Positions 1 to 11,936 of a DNA stretch of 64,000 bases are shown here, piece by piece (position 1 is the first letter of the stretch; each line of letters starts with the position of its first letter). The stretch is from Lomentospora prolificans (Eukaryota > Ascomycota > Sordariomycetes > Microascales > Microascaceae): positions 372,001-436,000 of the forward strand of contig JARFXM010000002.1 in assembly GCA_029532625.1 (NCBI GenBank), read 5' to 3'. The position numbers were made by a program, and so were the translations under genes. The notes below the pieces were generated by a model. The model was not told the origin of the DNA, searched no databases, and worked only from the letters and a program-made list of their open reading frames with translations.

Positions 1-3000
1 CACCAACAAGGGCGGCAAGACTCACTAGAACGAGAACCCAGGTAAATGTGGTTTGTGGGAAAAAAAACAAGGATGCCGGTCAAGGGCGAAATGACAAAAC
101 GAATGGTACGTGGTCGTCGCTATAAGATTTGAATTGGTCAATCAATACTGGGGTGCACCGTAGTTGTGTTGATGATGAGATAAACACGGGCAAAGAATAA
201 AGTGTTTCGAAGTAGTCGTCGTGGTCGGGTGTTTCCTGAGAGGAGGTTGACGAAGGGCGGCTGGCTGGAGAAACTGGCGTTAAGGGTACAGGGTAGGCGT
301 ACCTGTGCTGGTGCTGTGCTCCTGCTCCTGTGTGTCTCGCACCTACGGTCCCGAGTAGGAGTCAGGCATGTGTGGGGTGGACAGCCAGCTGGGACAGGTT
401 CTCTGAGCAGCTCTCGTCGGGCATTGGCACTGTCAGCCTGGTCATGTGATGGGCACCAGGCTGAGACGACTTGGGCACAATGTTAATATATGAAGCATAC
501 GAAGTACTTCGTAATACATTTGTATTTTTTAGAGTGAAGCCTCGACGGCATGGGACGCCAACCCCCGCCGCCAGCTGCTCGGTGAAAGGCACACCGAGCA
601 ATTGGCGCTGACGGGACACATATGGATGGACTTGCAAGGACATGAAGATTTTCCAATTAATAGATTTTTTTTAGACTCTATCGCCTCTGAAACTCTTTAG
701 AAACTTCTATCAGAACAAAAGAAAGGGAATGAGGGAATGGGGGTCATTGGGCACTTGGAGTCGGGACCTCGATCTTCATAATCCTACCGTCTGCTTCCCA
801 TGTCCCCGAGGCACTCGAGACATCCCTCTTCCGTTCAGCTCAATGCATCCGGAAAAGGGACATCTAGGTGTTTCGCCGCAGTATACTTCTCTGAAAGTTT
901 TACGGTCCGACTTTTACGCGTTTGCTTTTGCTTGTGCTTCAAGCACACTCATCCTCATCAGCCAGCGGAATGACACCATTACTACTGGAACAAAGCAACC
1001 GTGCCTCAGGCCTCGATCCGGCTGGCTCCATCCGGTTCGATTCTTACAGTAGTATGGGAGAACCTGGAAAGCAGCGCTCAAAGCCACTGTCATAAGACCC
1101 AAATTTTATCGCCTGATACCTATTATAAACAGGACCAGTCGTCATTGGCCTATCAGGTAGAAGGAGCTCACCGAGGGGATGATAAGCCAAAGGAATCTCT
1201 TTGGGCATCACAAGCTTTCGATGCCATCAGCGTTGCCTCGTAGCTTGGCTCGCTTCACAATCTGGTTGTCTCCAAAAACAAACAAAAAATACAAAGCAAC
1301 AAAACTGATAGCCCAATTGAAGCGCGGATAAGGAACACTGAAAGGTTCAAAGTTATCCCGTTGGGTGTGCAGAATACGCCCCTAATGCCGACCGGTAGCC
1401 AGTGCCGCCTGCAGTACCGCGTGACCACAGGCCAGCTGCTTTTCTGGGGTTTAAGTATTAGTGGGCTTCTTCAACGTTGCTTTACGGAACACCGTGCACT
1501 CCATGCACACACACCGGTATTTGGGTTGTGTTCACCGCATAGGAATGGAAATTTCGCAATGGATGTGTGGATACAGGATCCATGGATGTTCTCCATATTA
1601 GATGAGGAGGGGTAGCTAGGCTGGGGTGGGTGAGGGGAAGATCAATGACACGCGGAGGGGTGGGGGAGGGGAGAGAGGTCGGGAAAAGCAGGCCAGCCAG
1701 CAAGCTCCAGAGGTCCTGAAGAATTAACGGGAGTTAGGTGATGGGAACAATTGAACCGGTATGAAAGACCACCTCTTGAAATGACATCAATATTTGGACT
1801 CTCCACGTTCGTATTGGGCATGTGCCAGCTCAGCATACGATCATCTTATATTACTCTTAAGAGCGACCACATATATACTGCTCGAAGGATGATTGCTCGC
1901 ATCGATAAACACCGGGAAACATTCATCTATCTATACAAGTCGGAATCCTCGCGCTTTCGGGTTCCAGCATGGCCTCTTTAGTCCTTTCGTCGGGCCAGGT
2001 GACGGTCAACCACCCGTCCAACCCGGTCTAACGCTGGCATAATAACATTTCAAAGCACTTTGGATCCCAGCATTGACATTGACCATAGTGGTTCCATCAA
2101 CGCCGCCTCGTGTGTTCCAATCAATCCGGGTCCACACGAGGCTGCCGCGAGGTTAGGTCAGCTGCTGGAACACGAAACATGCCATCATTGAAAGCCCCCA
2201 GAGATCCAAACGTGTACTTCGTACTTACCCTAGCCAGCAACGGTTGGATAAAGTGTACCGAGCAAGGACAGGGGTGCCAGAACCAATTTTGCGCATAACA
2301 CAAAGCTCGTAAGCGCTTTCTTGCTTGCATATCCTCTTTCTTCTACTCGAAAGTGCCCCACGATCTTTACCAGTGAATTGTCAGTTGTTTTCGGAATCTA
2401 GGGTCATTTGCTCCGAAGGCAACACCAAGGACACGGCGGGCGAGATTCCCGTGCTTTCGGAATGGGACTAAACCAACTCAACCATTGAGCCACTAAAATG
2501 TTCCTCGGTATCCAAGTTAAGCCTCAATTTACGGCCCCCAAGCCCAAGCTAAGGACAACGGACGAGGATTAGAGCCGGAGTAGGGGCGCGATGAACCGGG
2601 TGACAGCCTGCATGGCCAGCAGGATACACTGCCGGTACGCACGAGCACCTTGAATTCTGAAGATATCGCTGAGCGGTTACTTATCGGCTTCATTTTGTTT
2701 CCCACGGATATTGACGAACCCTGCTGCCGTTCCAATATTCCGGCTAGCGTGGCCTATGTCACTGCGCTGCGCCATAAACTACTGCTCACGTCTCTCTCAA
2801 GCGAAGGCGGCGAAACATCACTCTCGTAATTACTAGGCGAGAGGATAAACATGCTGGCCTAGCCCTTGGCACTCGATAATTGGTCCCATCTGTATCCCTG
2901 CCGCGTTGAGTTTCCAGCTGCATTTTGTGGGGTACGCCCGCTCCACATCTCGTCCTTCTGCTGGCCAGGCAAGACGGGAAGAGTTGTCGAAAGCGCCGAG

Positions 3001-6000
3001 ATGGGAGAATACCGTAGTCTTGTCTAATTCTTTTCCTTATTATCCTCTGCCTTTTTCCCTTTCGTCTAATATCCAATACTCCAAGATTGGACGAAGCTCT
3101 CGGTACTCACGATCTCTGCATATGTAAGCCCAACCATAGCTCTCAAGCGAGAGGAGGGGAATAGGCAAAATAGCCAAAGAAAGCTGTGGCGTGGCCACAC
3201 ACTTCCCGATTAAGCTTCTTGTCCGAACCGTCTCTCGCTGTGTTGCCGCCTGAAGGTGCGTCGTACATCACTAGGCCCGAAGAAAGGAAACAGGCTTGAA
3301 TGCAAAAGCCGTCGCTAGGAAAACACTATACCGGTCCCATTGAGTACACCGCGCAAGCATTCAGCGACGCCAGCATGGTAGATACGGGGAGAGTAGTAAT
3401 ATTAGCGAGCGGCCGAAGAAATCTCAGTCTTACCGCAAGATGGATGCGTGTAATTAGTTTCCTTGTCTCCCGTCCAATGAATGAGTCAAATTGCCCTTTT
3501 TGCATCGTCAGCCAAGTTGGATGGCAAGGTTACATTTTGAATAAAGCCAGAGCAAGGGCTCATATCCCCCACATGTTGCATTTCCAACGCTCTTCCCCAA
3601 AAAGAACAGAAAAAAAAAAGCTGATGGCCGGGGTGTGGTATGGGCTATTGGAGGGGCTTGTGCTATTATACTTCGCATGGTTACTTGCGCCTACTGTAGT
3701 TTTGACAGGCCAAATCCGGGGTTTGGAGATTGGCGACCGCCCATCTCTCATGAAAGGCCAGGCTCATGGCCTGGCGCATACTGAGTATATTCTCGGAGGA
3801 ACAGGGATGGGGATATTTATCGCATTTGCGGAGAAATAGATGGCCAACTCCCGCCGGACAGACGGGGCCCAATGAATCTCCACCACACCATCTTTGAGGT
3901 GGAGTGCAGTCTCCGCCGTGAACCAGAGGAGATGCTTTCTGAAATCCCTTCGATCCATGGCTCTCTGCCCTCGACCCGTCCAGGCCTACTCGTGCCACGC
4001 ACCCCTCTAAAGTTGTGCATCAACACCGACCAGCTTTGGGGGGTCGAGCCATGTTTAAGAAAATAGAGAAAAAAGTAAGAAAAAAGGTCCTTGTGCAACA
4101 AGGGTATCTCCTGGATTGTCTTCAAGCGGGCGATGGAGTGCACTACCTACTTTCAACTCGGGAGCTTAATGGACGGCGGTGAACCTAGCCAGACCCGTTC
4201 ATCCCAAAGCCATCAAGTCCCAGCCGAAGTGCCATCATCGCGTCTACTAGCAATCGTCAGCATCTTGGTTAACTTCCCTGGGCTGGCCCCATATGGATAG
4301 TCTCACATCCCATACACGCAGTTTCCCCGCCCTCCTTCCCACTCCATCACTGGTATATTCATCCGCGCATACCACCGAGCAAGTGCCCGCCCACCCGGTA
4401 TAACGCCCATCGAAGAAGAGATCTCGTCTGTCGGTTTGCCTCTCTTTTATTTCCCTGTTGGCCGTGATACACATACCTCTCGCTCAGGACAGTGTACTGG
4501 ACCTCCGGCCGCCTAGGGAACCATCGGCCTACAGGTGTAGTAGCTTCCGTGCCCTTGTTTCCCACCCCTCCATCATTGACCCCAACCAGCTTCCTTCCAC
4601 ACAGGATTATGTCGAGCACGGGGTGGCGTGGCTGCCAGCAAAGACCAAATATGGGTATGCGCGCTGAAGTAGCATCCCCCATCAACGCACCAGGTCGCAT
4701 CTGGAAATCGGGTGGCCTCAGAACCAAGGCGAGGCACAGGTGGCAAGGGAATTTCAACACCGCTGTGGGGATGCCCCATTCCCGCAGGCTCATGGCGCAA
4801 CTACTCGTGGGGAGGGTTGCCGCATTTGGCTTTCCCACCCCCAGCTATTATTATAATTAAAAGCATTCCTGAGTGTATTATAAGCAGATGAGATAATGAT
4901 AGAACCGCCTGCTTTCGGTCACCTGGAAAATTGCTCCGATCGTAGCCTGCCCGGTCTTTCTTTTTCCACCGCATTGTATACATAACCTGGCCCGGCCACC
5001 CTTTCTCCCCACAGGACACACCTCGTGTTAATAGTTCTTGTTTCTCTTCGATCTGCACTCAATCTTTCTGGGTCGGTCTGCGAGCTATTTCCCTCCGAGT
5101 GGGCTCGAGGTCTTTTCCGCCCGCTGGCCATTAAGTCATATCGGCGAATGACCCGAGAACCGGCCACACCTCTCTCACCGACCATTCATCATCAAATCAC
5201 CACCACAGTGCATGCGAGTTCATGTAATAAGCCGGAGACAAACGCCAGCACACCGACACGAGATAGCATCCGCTTTTCGGACGCCGCATCTTGGCCCCAT
5301 TTTGCACGCAATCATACCGCATAATGCCAAATTGTTTTATACCATCGGTTCGACGAACGACGCCTTGGATTTGGCGACGTTACAGACACGGCGAGAGTAA
5401 CACGTAAAGAGGAGGAAGTGAAGAGTCAAGGGGAGTGTGAAACTGATATTTAAGCCGCCAAGCGCGAATTCTTACAAGCGGCAAAGCGACGAGGGCGTAC
5501 GAGAGTGGGAGCATAGAGCCGGTGAAAGAAGGATTGCGCCACTTTGCGGATATCCAGGTTCCGGATCCGAGACGGGAGAAATCTTGGATGCAGGCTGCCG
5601 TTCGCGACAGGCATTTCGCAAAACGATAGTAGGAAATCCAAGGAGCCTCATTGCCAGCGAACATTTGATACCAGGAGCCACGATTCTTCTGCAGGGTTTT
5701 GGTGGCATCGCCCGAGAGACTGCTTTAATCATTGATCGCTTGAGACCCCACTAGCAACGCTGCATTTACAAATACTCGAGACGCGCCAAACAAAGGCGGC
5801 GAATCGACACTGGGGTCCCTAGCGATATTGACGCCGTAATCAATTAGGAATACGCTGCTAAATCTTCATCATCACTTACAATCGTCAGATTTCTTAGCCA
5901 GTTGCGCCAGGGGTTGCGCCTGGCAGTACGGTATCCTGGCGACGTTATTCCGAATCCGTTTCAGAAACGAGATCTCACCAAGACTGTTCGGAGATCAACA

Positions 6001-7441
6001 CCGAGAGAAGGGCAAATTAGAAAAAACAATCGTCATTTTCATGCAAAACACACTGTTGCCAACAATATTTTAATTTCAAGGGAGCTTTGATCCATCACGC
6101 GCAAGCCACTACGCAGTAAATAGAGGACGCCCAGCGATTACCCCCGTTCATTTCCAGAACGATTCTGAAGATCATCACGAACGGTAAAACGACGATCGCC
6201 CACGGAGTCGTGCCGAAATTGTTTTGGGCCGCAGAGTTTTTTATCCTTTCCAGGAAGCGATCGGTCACCCCGATAGGAAGCCAGATCCGAGAGAGCCACC
6301 AGGTCTTTCGAGATCGTCTGCACGAGCGATCAATCGCGTCAGAGACCATCCGATCAGACGGAGCGAAGAAACGCAAAACCCACCGTCTGCCGACATTGGC
6401 GGACCGATAATCGCTCCTTTTCTACTTCGGGGAGACACTGGCGAGAAAAAAGCAACCCCAAGCACGGAAAGGGACGCTTTCCGCTCAAGACAGGAAGAGG
6501 TCTGTGGGCGTTCCTAGACGGGTTTGATCACAAATTTGTGTTTTCCGTGGCTTTGAAAGAACCGAGCACAAAGACGATTGGATCCAATTTTAGTGTGGCG
6601 AAAATATCCTCAAAAGGAAGCAAAAGAAAGCCGGGCGCGCTCTCGGAAAAAAATAAAGAAACCACGCCAACAGAAGCTAGCTAGGTTGGACTCGTTTCTA
6701 CGCTTGACGTCAACGAGTGAGCAAAGCCAGGGAAAACTCTAAAGTTCTGCCTCCAGGTCCTAGACCAGCCACATTTATTGCTTTTTCAGCGGGGTTGGCA
6801 GGATAAGCATAGAGCCAAGGGTTCGGGTGTTCCTGGCTTCGAGCGATTCCCAACAGCCAGCCAGCCAGCCAGCCGCATTTTCCAGAACCTTACAGGGGGT
6901 GTTACTCGTCGAAGCAAAGATTGACTTCTTTTTCTTGGGGCAAACAAAGTTCAAAGCCGAAGCTTTTGTTGCGAGGGTTGCCTCCTTTGAGATTAGCCGA
7001 CGGAACAACATACTGAACCCGGTTGGTGCAGTCATTTCTTTGGTAATCCGGGATTCGCGAGATCCAGGGACCAGGAAAAACTCGGTCCAAATCGGCCCAC
7101 GTACAAGCCTCCAACGTTGCAGTCAGGAGGCGAGGGGGCAAGCAGTCAAGTCCAAAAAAGACCAAACAGGAACGCAAGCGAAGGGAAGAACGAATAGAAG
7201 CATCGTAAGGGCGGAAATCAGGAGGGACTTCCAGGGATTTTCACTCGTATAGATCAACCAAGCAAGACCCCCGAGGGAAGCCAGCAAAGCGCGGCAGATC
7301 CAGGGAAGCAACCAGGGGAGAGGTTCCGGGCTTGTACGCGACAAAGGATTGCCCGCTTGGAGGATTCCAGTGACGAAGGGCGCCGTTGGAAGGGGTAATT
7401 TTGAAGTTGCTGGCCAGCTGGCTGCTCGTTTGTCGCCCACC
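1..7441. other. Gene-poor leading region
   Basis: I find no supportable gene in these 7.4 kb. Reading frames are short, occur on both strands at similar density, and lack recognisable domains or fungal intron signals joining them. The first 28 bases contain a short open frame ending in TAG (last residues TNKGGKTH), which could be the 3' end of a plus-strand gene lying to the left; nine codons are too few to decide. The last few hundred bases probably hold the promoter and 5' leader of the methyltransferase gene that starts at 7442. Confidence 0.5.
6854..6874. repeat. Short CAGC microsatellite
   Basis: About five perfect copies of the tetramer CAGC lie in the presumed leader or promoter of the methyltransferase gene. 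A similar four-copy tract occurs at 15924-15939. Confidence 0.8.
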
Positions 7442-10400
7442 ATGTCGGCACAGCTTTATGCTTGGTATTACCCCACTGTCAGTACTCCGACCCCTAAACC
7501 CCGGGGTTATGCCGCTGGACACACCCGCTCACGGAGCGCAGCGTCGGTGTCGGTAACGACCCCGCCCCTCACCACCTCGTCGTCCCTGGCCTCTCGCAAG
7601 TCCACCTCGTCGGCCTCGACAGCTTCCTCGTCTGCGTCAGCCTCCTCGGTTAATCGTCATAACATTTCCAAATTCCAGACGCGCGAATCTGACAAGGCGG
7701 CGTCCGGCACTGGCCCCAACGGTCCAGAATCGTCTGTCACATTCCACCACCCTGCACTGCAGGTACAGGGAGGAGCTGCAGGTCCTGCGCAAGCACAAGC
7801 AGGTGAGGTACACTCGCAGGCCTCGGGTACACCGGCTCCCAAGAAACGCCAATCGCTGCTGCACCGATCCAACTCGACGGCGGAAAAGCAGCTCGAGAAG
7901 GAGAAGCAAAAGCTGCAGAAGAAGCAGCGCCGTCGAAGCAACCCCTTTCACAGGGGCCACGCGCGATCCAACAGCACCGACTCCATCATCACACCAATCC
8001 CGATCCCAATCCCTCCTCATCCGAACAGCGATTATCACTACAACATCAATACCCCTGGCGCTGCTTTGCTGTCCAGCTCGTCTCCAACGAGAACAGGAGC
8101 AGGAGGAGGGCTTTCATCACACGACACTTCGGCTAGGCTACAGTCTCGCCTGCTGCTGCACCGGTTCGACCCCGCCGCTGCGGCACGAGGGCAATCATCC
8201 TCGTTAGCGTTTTCAAACCTCCAATCACAGCAGTACAGCCACTATAACCACAACGCCTACCACCACTATTATTCCCACTTCAAAATCCAATACTACCCGT
8301 CTCATCCATTGCACCAATTTCCCCCACACAGATGTACTTGTACTACACCCGCGGCTGCTTCTTCCACCCCTCTCTCCCCTTCCTCAGCCGCCACCTCAAA
8401 TATTCCCACCTCTCCAAAGACTCAATCCGCATTTGCGCCCACATCAGCCCAACAAACAAACAACTCAGAGCGCAGCGCTCCGACGCCCCGCAGCCCGACT
8501 AAGCTTTTGGATGATAATTCCGCGCCGACCTCTTCATCGCCTCCATCCACAGCACCAGCGCTAGCAGCCCACTTGGTCGGCGATATCCCTGCTCGTGTCC
8601 CTTACTGCCCTTCCGGGCCCACTCCGCCCCATTCTCCTACCACCACCATCCCTCCAAACTTCAGTAATTTTACAAGAAAATCAATCGCCCCTCTCACAGC
8701 CAATCCTCAACCTCCCCCTTCTCCCCTGCAGCCCGCCTCTGCCCTCGCCACTTCTGACCCTCCCCTTTCCCTCCCTCCGCCAACTCTTTCGTCACAGGCG
8801 GACTCGTCGGCTGCTCGTGTCGGCCTTGGTCTTGGATCCGACCTAGACTTGCTCGCTGCGATCGACGCCGTCGGCCCCCGTCGTCACACAGTTACCACAG
8901 ACTTACTCAGGACTCTGACAGCTGCGGCTACCGACCTCGTCGTACCCGGCCGTCGCTGTGCCTTTTGTATCTTCTATTCCCAGTTTCCAGCCCTAGTAGG
9001 CCACCACCTGCAGGCCCAGTCCCAGCAGCACCAGCCTGGGCCACGACCTGCGACTGCGGCGAGACTTGGTACTGACCCCGTCGTCCACCCGGATCTCCTG
9101 CCGGTCGTCGCGACATCCACCACCGCATCCACCGCCGCACCAACCCCCAAAGTAGTACCTGCAGATACCAATAATACGACCACTATTAACCAGAACATTA
9201 ATACGACGACCAGCGCGAACGGTGCCACAAGTCCCAAACACCCCACAAATAATACTCCACCGCCGCACCCTCTTCATAATCCCCATTCCTCCCCTCGCCT
9301 CCGACCGCGAAGCAAATTCGGCAAGCTGGCTACTCCCTCCGAATTTACTATAGGGTTCCTCCCACCAAGGGTCGCCCTATCTGCTCTAGAGCTAAAACAT
9401 GTTGCCATGCAAGCCGATCCCGAGACGGGAAGAGTCGCCAAGATGAACTCCTCGGCTTACTCACGCTCCGAAAGCCTCTCCAGCGCCTCGGGCACAGCAT
9501 CGCTCAGCGCCCGGACGATGGCCTCCACCGACCCCTCTGCCTCGGGCGAGACCCTCTCCATGAAGTCATTCATCACGAAAAACGGCAGGGCCTACCTCAA
9601 CGACCCTTCCATCCCTTACCCCCTACCCGTCGACCTCGCCGAACTACACCGCCAGTCCCTGCGGACCCTTCTTCTCATACAAGTATTTGGTGCTCCCGTA
9701 TGCTCCCCGGCCTTTGCGTCGAGGCCGCCTGCTCGTGTGCTTGAGGTTGGCTGTGGCTCCGGATTCTGGAGTATGATGTGCCACCGGTACTTCAGAGATC
9801 GCGGCCATGGCAACATTTCTTTCACCGGTCTAGACATTGCGCCGCTATCGCCCGGCAGCGCCGCCGGGAGCGGCGCTGATGGTGCAGGCACCATGCCCGA
9901 ATTTGCGAAGCCCGACCGAGACATGAACTGGCGCTTTATCCAGCACGACATTCGCTACACTCCCTTCCCCTTTGCTGACGGCGAATTCGATCTCGTCATG
10001 GTCAAGGACATGAGCCTCGCCGTGACGCACTCGTCGCAACAGCGCATGGTCGACGAGTACATTCGTCTCCTTCGTCCCGGCGGCCACCTCGAGATATGGG
10101 AGAGCGACCACACGATTCGCATGCTTCGCCCCCACGTTGCCGGATCTACATCTAGTGGTGTCGCCACCCAAACCGCCGTAGCCATGCCCGCGGATCAGGA
10201 CGAAGAGCATGAGGCTGCGGCCTCTCTTGGCGCGTACATCATGGGCGCCAACACACCCTTGTCGCCACCCCTAAACAACTTCCTCGTCGAGTACAACTTA
10301 TGGCTCGTCCGCGCCCTCGAACTCCGCGACGTCTCCCCCGTGCCCTGTACCCTTATCGGCCCAATGCTCCTGCAGGAGAGCGACGACCTCTGCGATGTGC

Positions 10401-10765
10401 GCTCGCGGCGCCTCGCAGTACCACTCAGCGAGGTCCGCTGGGAGAAGGAGGGCGTCGGCGGCGTCGTAACGAAGGACGGCAAGAGCTACATCGATACACG
10501 CGGCAAAGGAAAGCAAAAGTCCGACGCCTCAGGCAAGAATAAAACGCTGTCGACAGGCCAAGCGGCGTTGCGGAGAACGGCATTACAGACGGTGGTGCAA
10601 GGGATACAGGCGCTAGAGCCAATGCTCAAAGATGTCAGTGGAAAGAGGCAGGATGAGTGGGACGGCTGGATCAGCAAGATGATGAACGATTTGATGAAGG
10701 AGAATGGGACGTCCTGGGGAGAGTGTCTCGAGGTGGGCGCGTGGTGGGCGCAGAAGAGGGCATGA
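7442..10765 (+). CDS. SAM-dependent methyltransferase domain protein with long disordered N-terminus
   Basis: Predicted 1107-residue protein from one uninterrupted frame. I start at ATG 7442 because its context (CACC before ATG) is strong; the frame is open upstream but without an earlier ATG. Residues 1 to about 640 are Ser/Thr/Pro/Gln/His-rich low complexity with a Lys/Gln-rich patch. A class I methyltransferase fold follows: motif I (VLEVGCGSGFW) near residue 766, the acidic strand-2 end (FTGLDIAPLS) near 794, and a motif II-like stretch (FADGEFDLVMVKD) near 842. The C-terminus is charged and helical. Known of the family: such domains transfer methyl from S-adenosylmethionine; the substrate cannot be read here. 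The 8.8-9.3 kb part (residues about 450-620) has unusual composition and could include unspliced introns, so the N-terminal model is less certain than the enzyme domain. Confidence 0.8.
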   Translation: MSAQLYAWYYPTVSTPTPKPRGYAAGHTRSRSAASVSVTTPPLTTSSSLASRKSTSSASTASSSASASSVNRHNISKFQTRESDKAASGTGPNGPESSVTFHHPALQVQGGAAGPAQAQAGEVHSQASGTPAPKKRQSLLHRSNSTAEKQLEKEKQKLQKKQRRRSNPFHRGHARSNSTDSIITPIPIPIPPHPNSDYHYNINTPGAALLSSSSPTRTGAGGGLSSHDTSARLQSRLLLHRFDPAAAARGQSSSLAFSNLQSQQYSHYNHNAYHHYYSHFKIQYYPSHPLHQFPPHRCTCTTPAAASSTPLSPSSAATSNIPTSPKTQSAFAPTSAQQTNNSERSAPTPRSPTKLLDDNSAPTSSSPPSTAPALAAHLVGDIPARVPYCPSGPTPPHSPTTTIPPNFSNFTRKSIAPLTANPQPPPSPLQPASALATSDPPLSLPPPTLSSQADSSAARVGLGLGSDLDLLAAIDAVGPRRHTVTTDLLRTLTAAATDLVVPGRRCAFCIFYSQFPALVGHHLQAQSQQHQPGPRPATAARLGTDPVVHPDLLPVVATSTTASTAAPTPKVVPADTNNTTTINQNINTTTSANGATSPKHPTNNTPPPHPLHNPHSSPRLRPRSKFGKLATPSEFTIGFLPPRVALSALELKHVAMQADPETGRVAKMNSSAYSRSESLSSASGTASLSARTMASTDPSASGETLSMKSFITKNGRAYLNDPSIPYPLPVDLAELHRQSLRTLLLIQVFGAPVCSPAFASRPPARVLEVGCGSGFWSMMCHRYFRDRGHGNISFTGLDIAPLSPGSAAGSGADGAGTMPEFAKPDRDMNWRFIQHDIRYTPFPFADGEFDLVMVKDMSLAVTHSSQQRMVDEYIRLLRPGGHLEIWESDHTIRMLRPHVAGSTSSGVATQTAVAMPADQDEEHEAAASLGAYIMGANTPLSPPLNNFLVEYNLWLVRALELRDVSPVPCTLIGPMLLQESDDLCDVRSRRLAVPLSEVRWEKEGVGGVVTKDGKSYIDTRGKGKQKSDASGKNKTLSTGQAALRRTALQTVVQGIQALEPMLKDVSGKRQDEWDGWISKMMNDLMKENGTSWGECLEVGAWWAQKRA

Positions 10766-11326
10766 GAGAGACACACGCCCTTACCATAAAATTCTTTTTC
10801 TTTGTTTACTGGCGTGATCAAGACGCGAGGCATGACGGATCCGGAAAATAGCGGGACCCGGAAAAAACTCACAGGAAAAGGAAAATACGCCAAAAGGCGA
10901 GAGATTTGGATACCCCCGTCGGGGGAGGTTGAAGAGGGAAGAGCGACGGAGATCTTCCCGACTTGGTGATGATGGACTCCCCCGACAAAAAGAACGAAAC
11001 TCATGCGCATTTTATGCACATCTTATGTGCGGCTACGGATGATGACGTTTAAGCCCTTGTTTCTTTCTATCTTGCTTCGACATAATTTACCCTTGATTCG
11101 AATTTCTACAGGGAAGGGAGTTTTGCAGCTACCACATCTTTTTGTTCTTCATGGCAAGGGGTTTGGGGAATTGCTCTGGTGTTTTCTCTTGGCCATACAA
11201 CTTGCTGTGTTTGTCTATTCATTGTATCAGACTTTTAACTTCGAGAAATGATATGGCATTATATCCGTTGTTCACAACTATTACATACTTTTCCCTCGCT
11301 TACGATGTTCGACGTGTGGTTTCCGG
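10766..11326. other. Intergenic, convergent 3' ends
   Basis: The stretch between the 3' end of the methyltransferase gene (plus) and the 3' end of the LYR-motif gene (minus) holds presumed 3' untranslated regions. I see no coding signal. Confidence 0.6.
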
Positions 11327-11936
11327 TTAGGTGAATGGGTCGTAACGGTGTCTGAGCGTACGGTATTTCTTAAGGTTGTAGCTGCTCGCCGTCAGCATGT
11401 GAACGTAGTAAACATGGCAAGTGTACTCTCAAGACGGATGGATAAGCATGAGACACAGCCTAGTTCCTCAAGAACTAATAAGATAGGGTGCGAAACATAC
11501 AGCGCTTCGATTTCTACAACGTGCTTGTCAGTAAATAATGGTCAAGATGGTGCTTCTCCGGCCAGTCGAAAGCAAATCTCTCATATAAGTGAGACTGAGA
11601 TAAGTTGAAGGTGAGAGGTTGGAAACCCCTCCCAGTTCTCCACGTACCCTTCTTCACAAACTCTGCGCGCTCTAGGCAGCGCTCAATTTCAGCGTCATCG
11701 CGGACGCCAGCATTCGCCATGAACGCCTTACGTAGGCGCGGACGAAAGTAGTCGAAGCCGAGGGGATAGTCCCGGCCAAGGAAGAGGAGCTCTGTCCCAT
11801 GACCCAGGGAGGGTTAGTCAAGCTCTTGGAGATTTTCTGGGAACGGCCTGCTTGCGGCAGAGGAGTTTTCGGGGCGGTGAATACCTTTGTAGATTGCGAT
11901 GACCTTGGAACGGAGGCCTGGGTTTATCGAGGTCAT
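11327..11936 (-). CDS. LYR-motif mitochondrial protein, ETFRF1/LYRM5-like
   Basis: Four exons: 11936-11885, 11791-11648, 11513-11501 and 11381-11327, giving 87 residues. The protein begins [20 protein letters not shown] and continues with [19 protein letters not shown], ending in [11 protein letters not shown], the pattern of small complex1_LYR proteins of the ETFRF1/LYRM5 group (about 90 residues, so full length). Known of the family: mitochondrial matrix factors that bind the acyl carrier protein; ETFRF1 binds and deflavinates the electron transfer flavoprotein. Introns are 93, 134 and 119 nt with GT donors, CAG, TAG and CAG acceptors, and a branch site TGACTAAC in the first. Exon 3 is only 13 nt (encoding EIEAL with its neighbours) but is needed to keep frame and the conserved residues. 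The ETF role is inferred from similarity only. Confidence 0.82.

Noticed and set aside
3300..3839. 179-codon plus-strand frame
   Set aside because: Mixed composition, no domain, no introns joining it to neighbours, and comparable frames occur on the opposite strand at 3681-4143.
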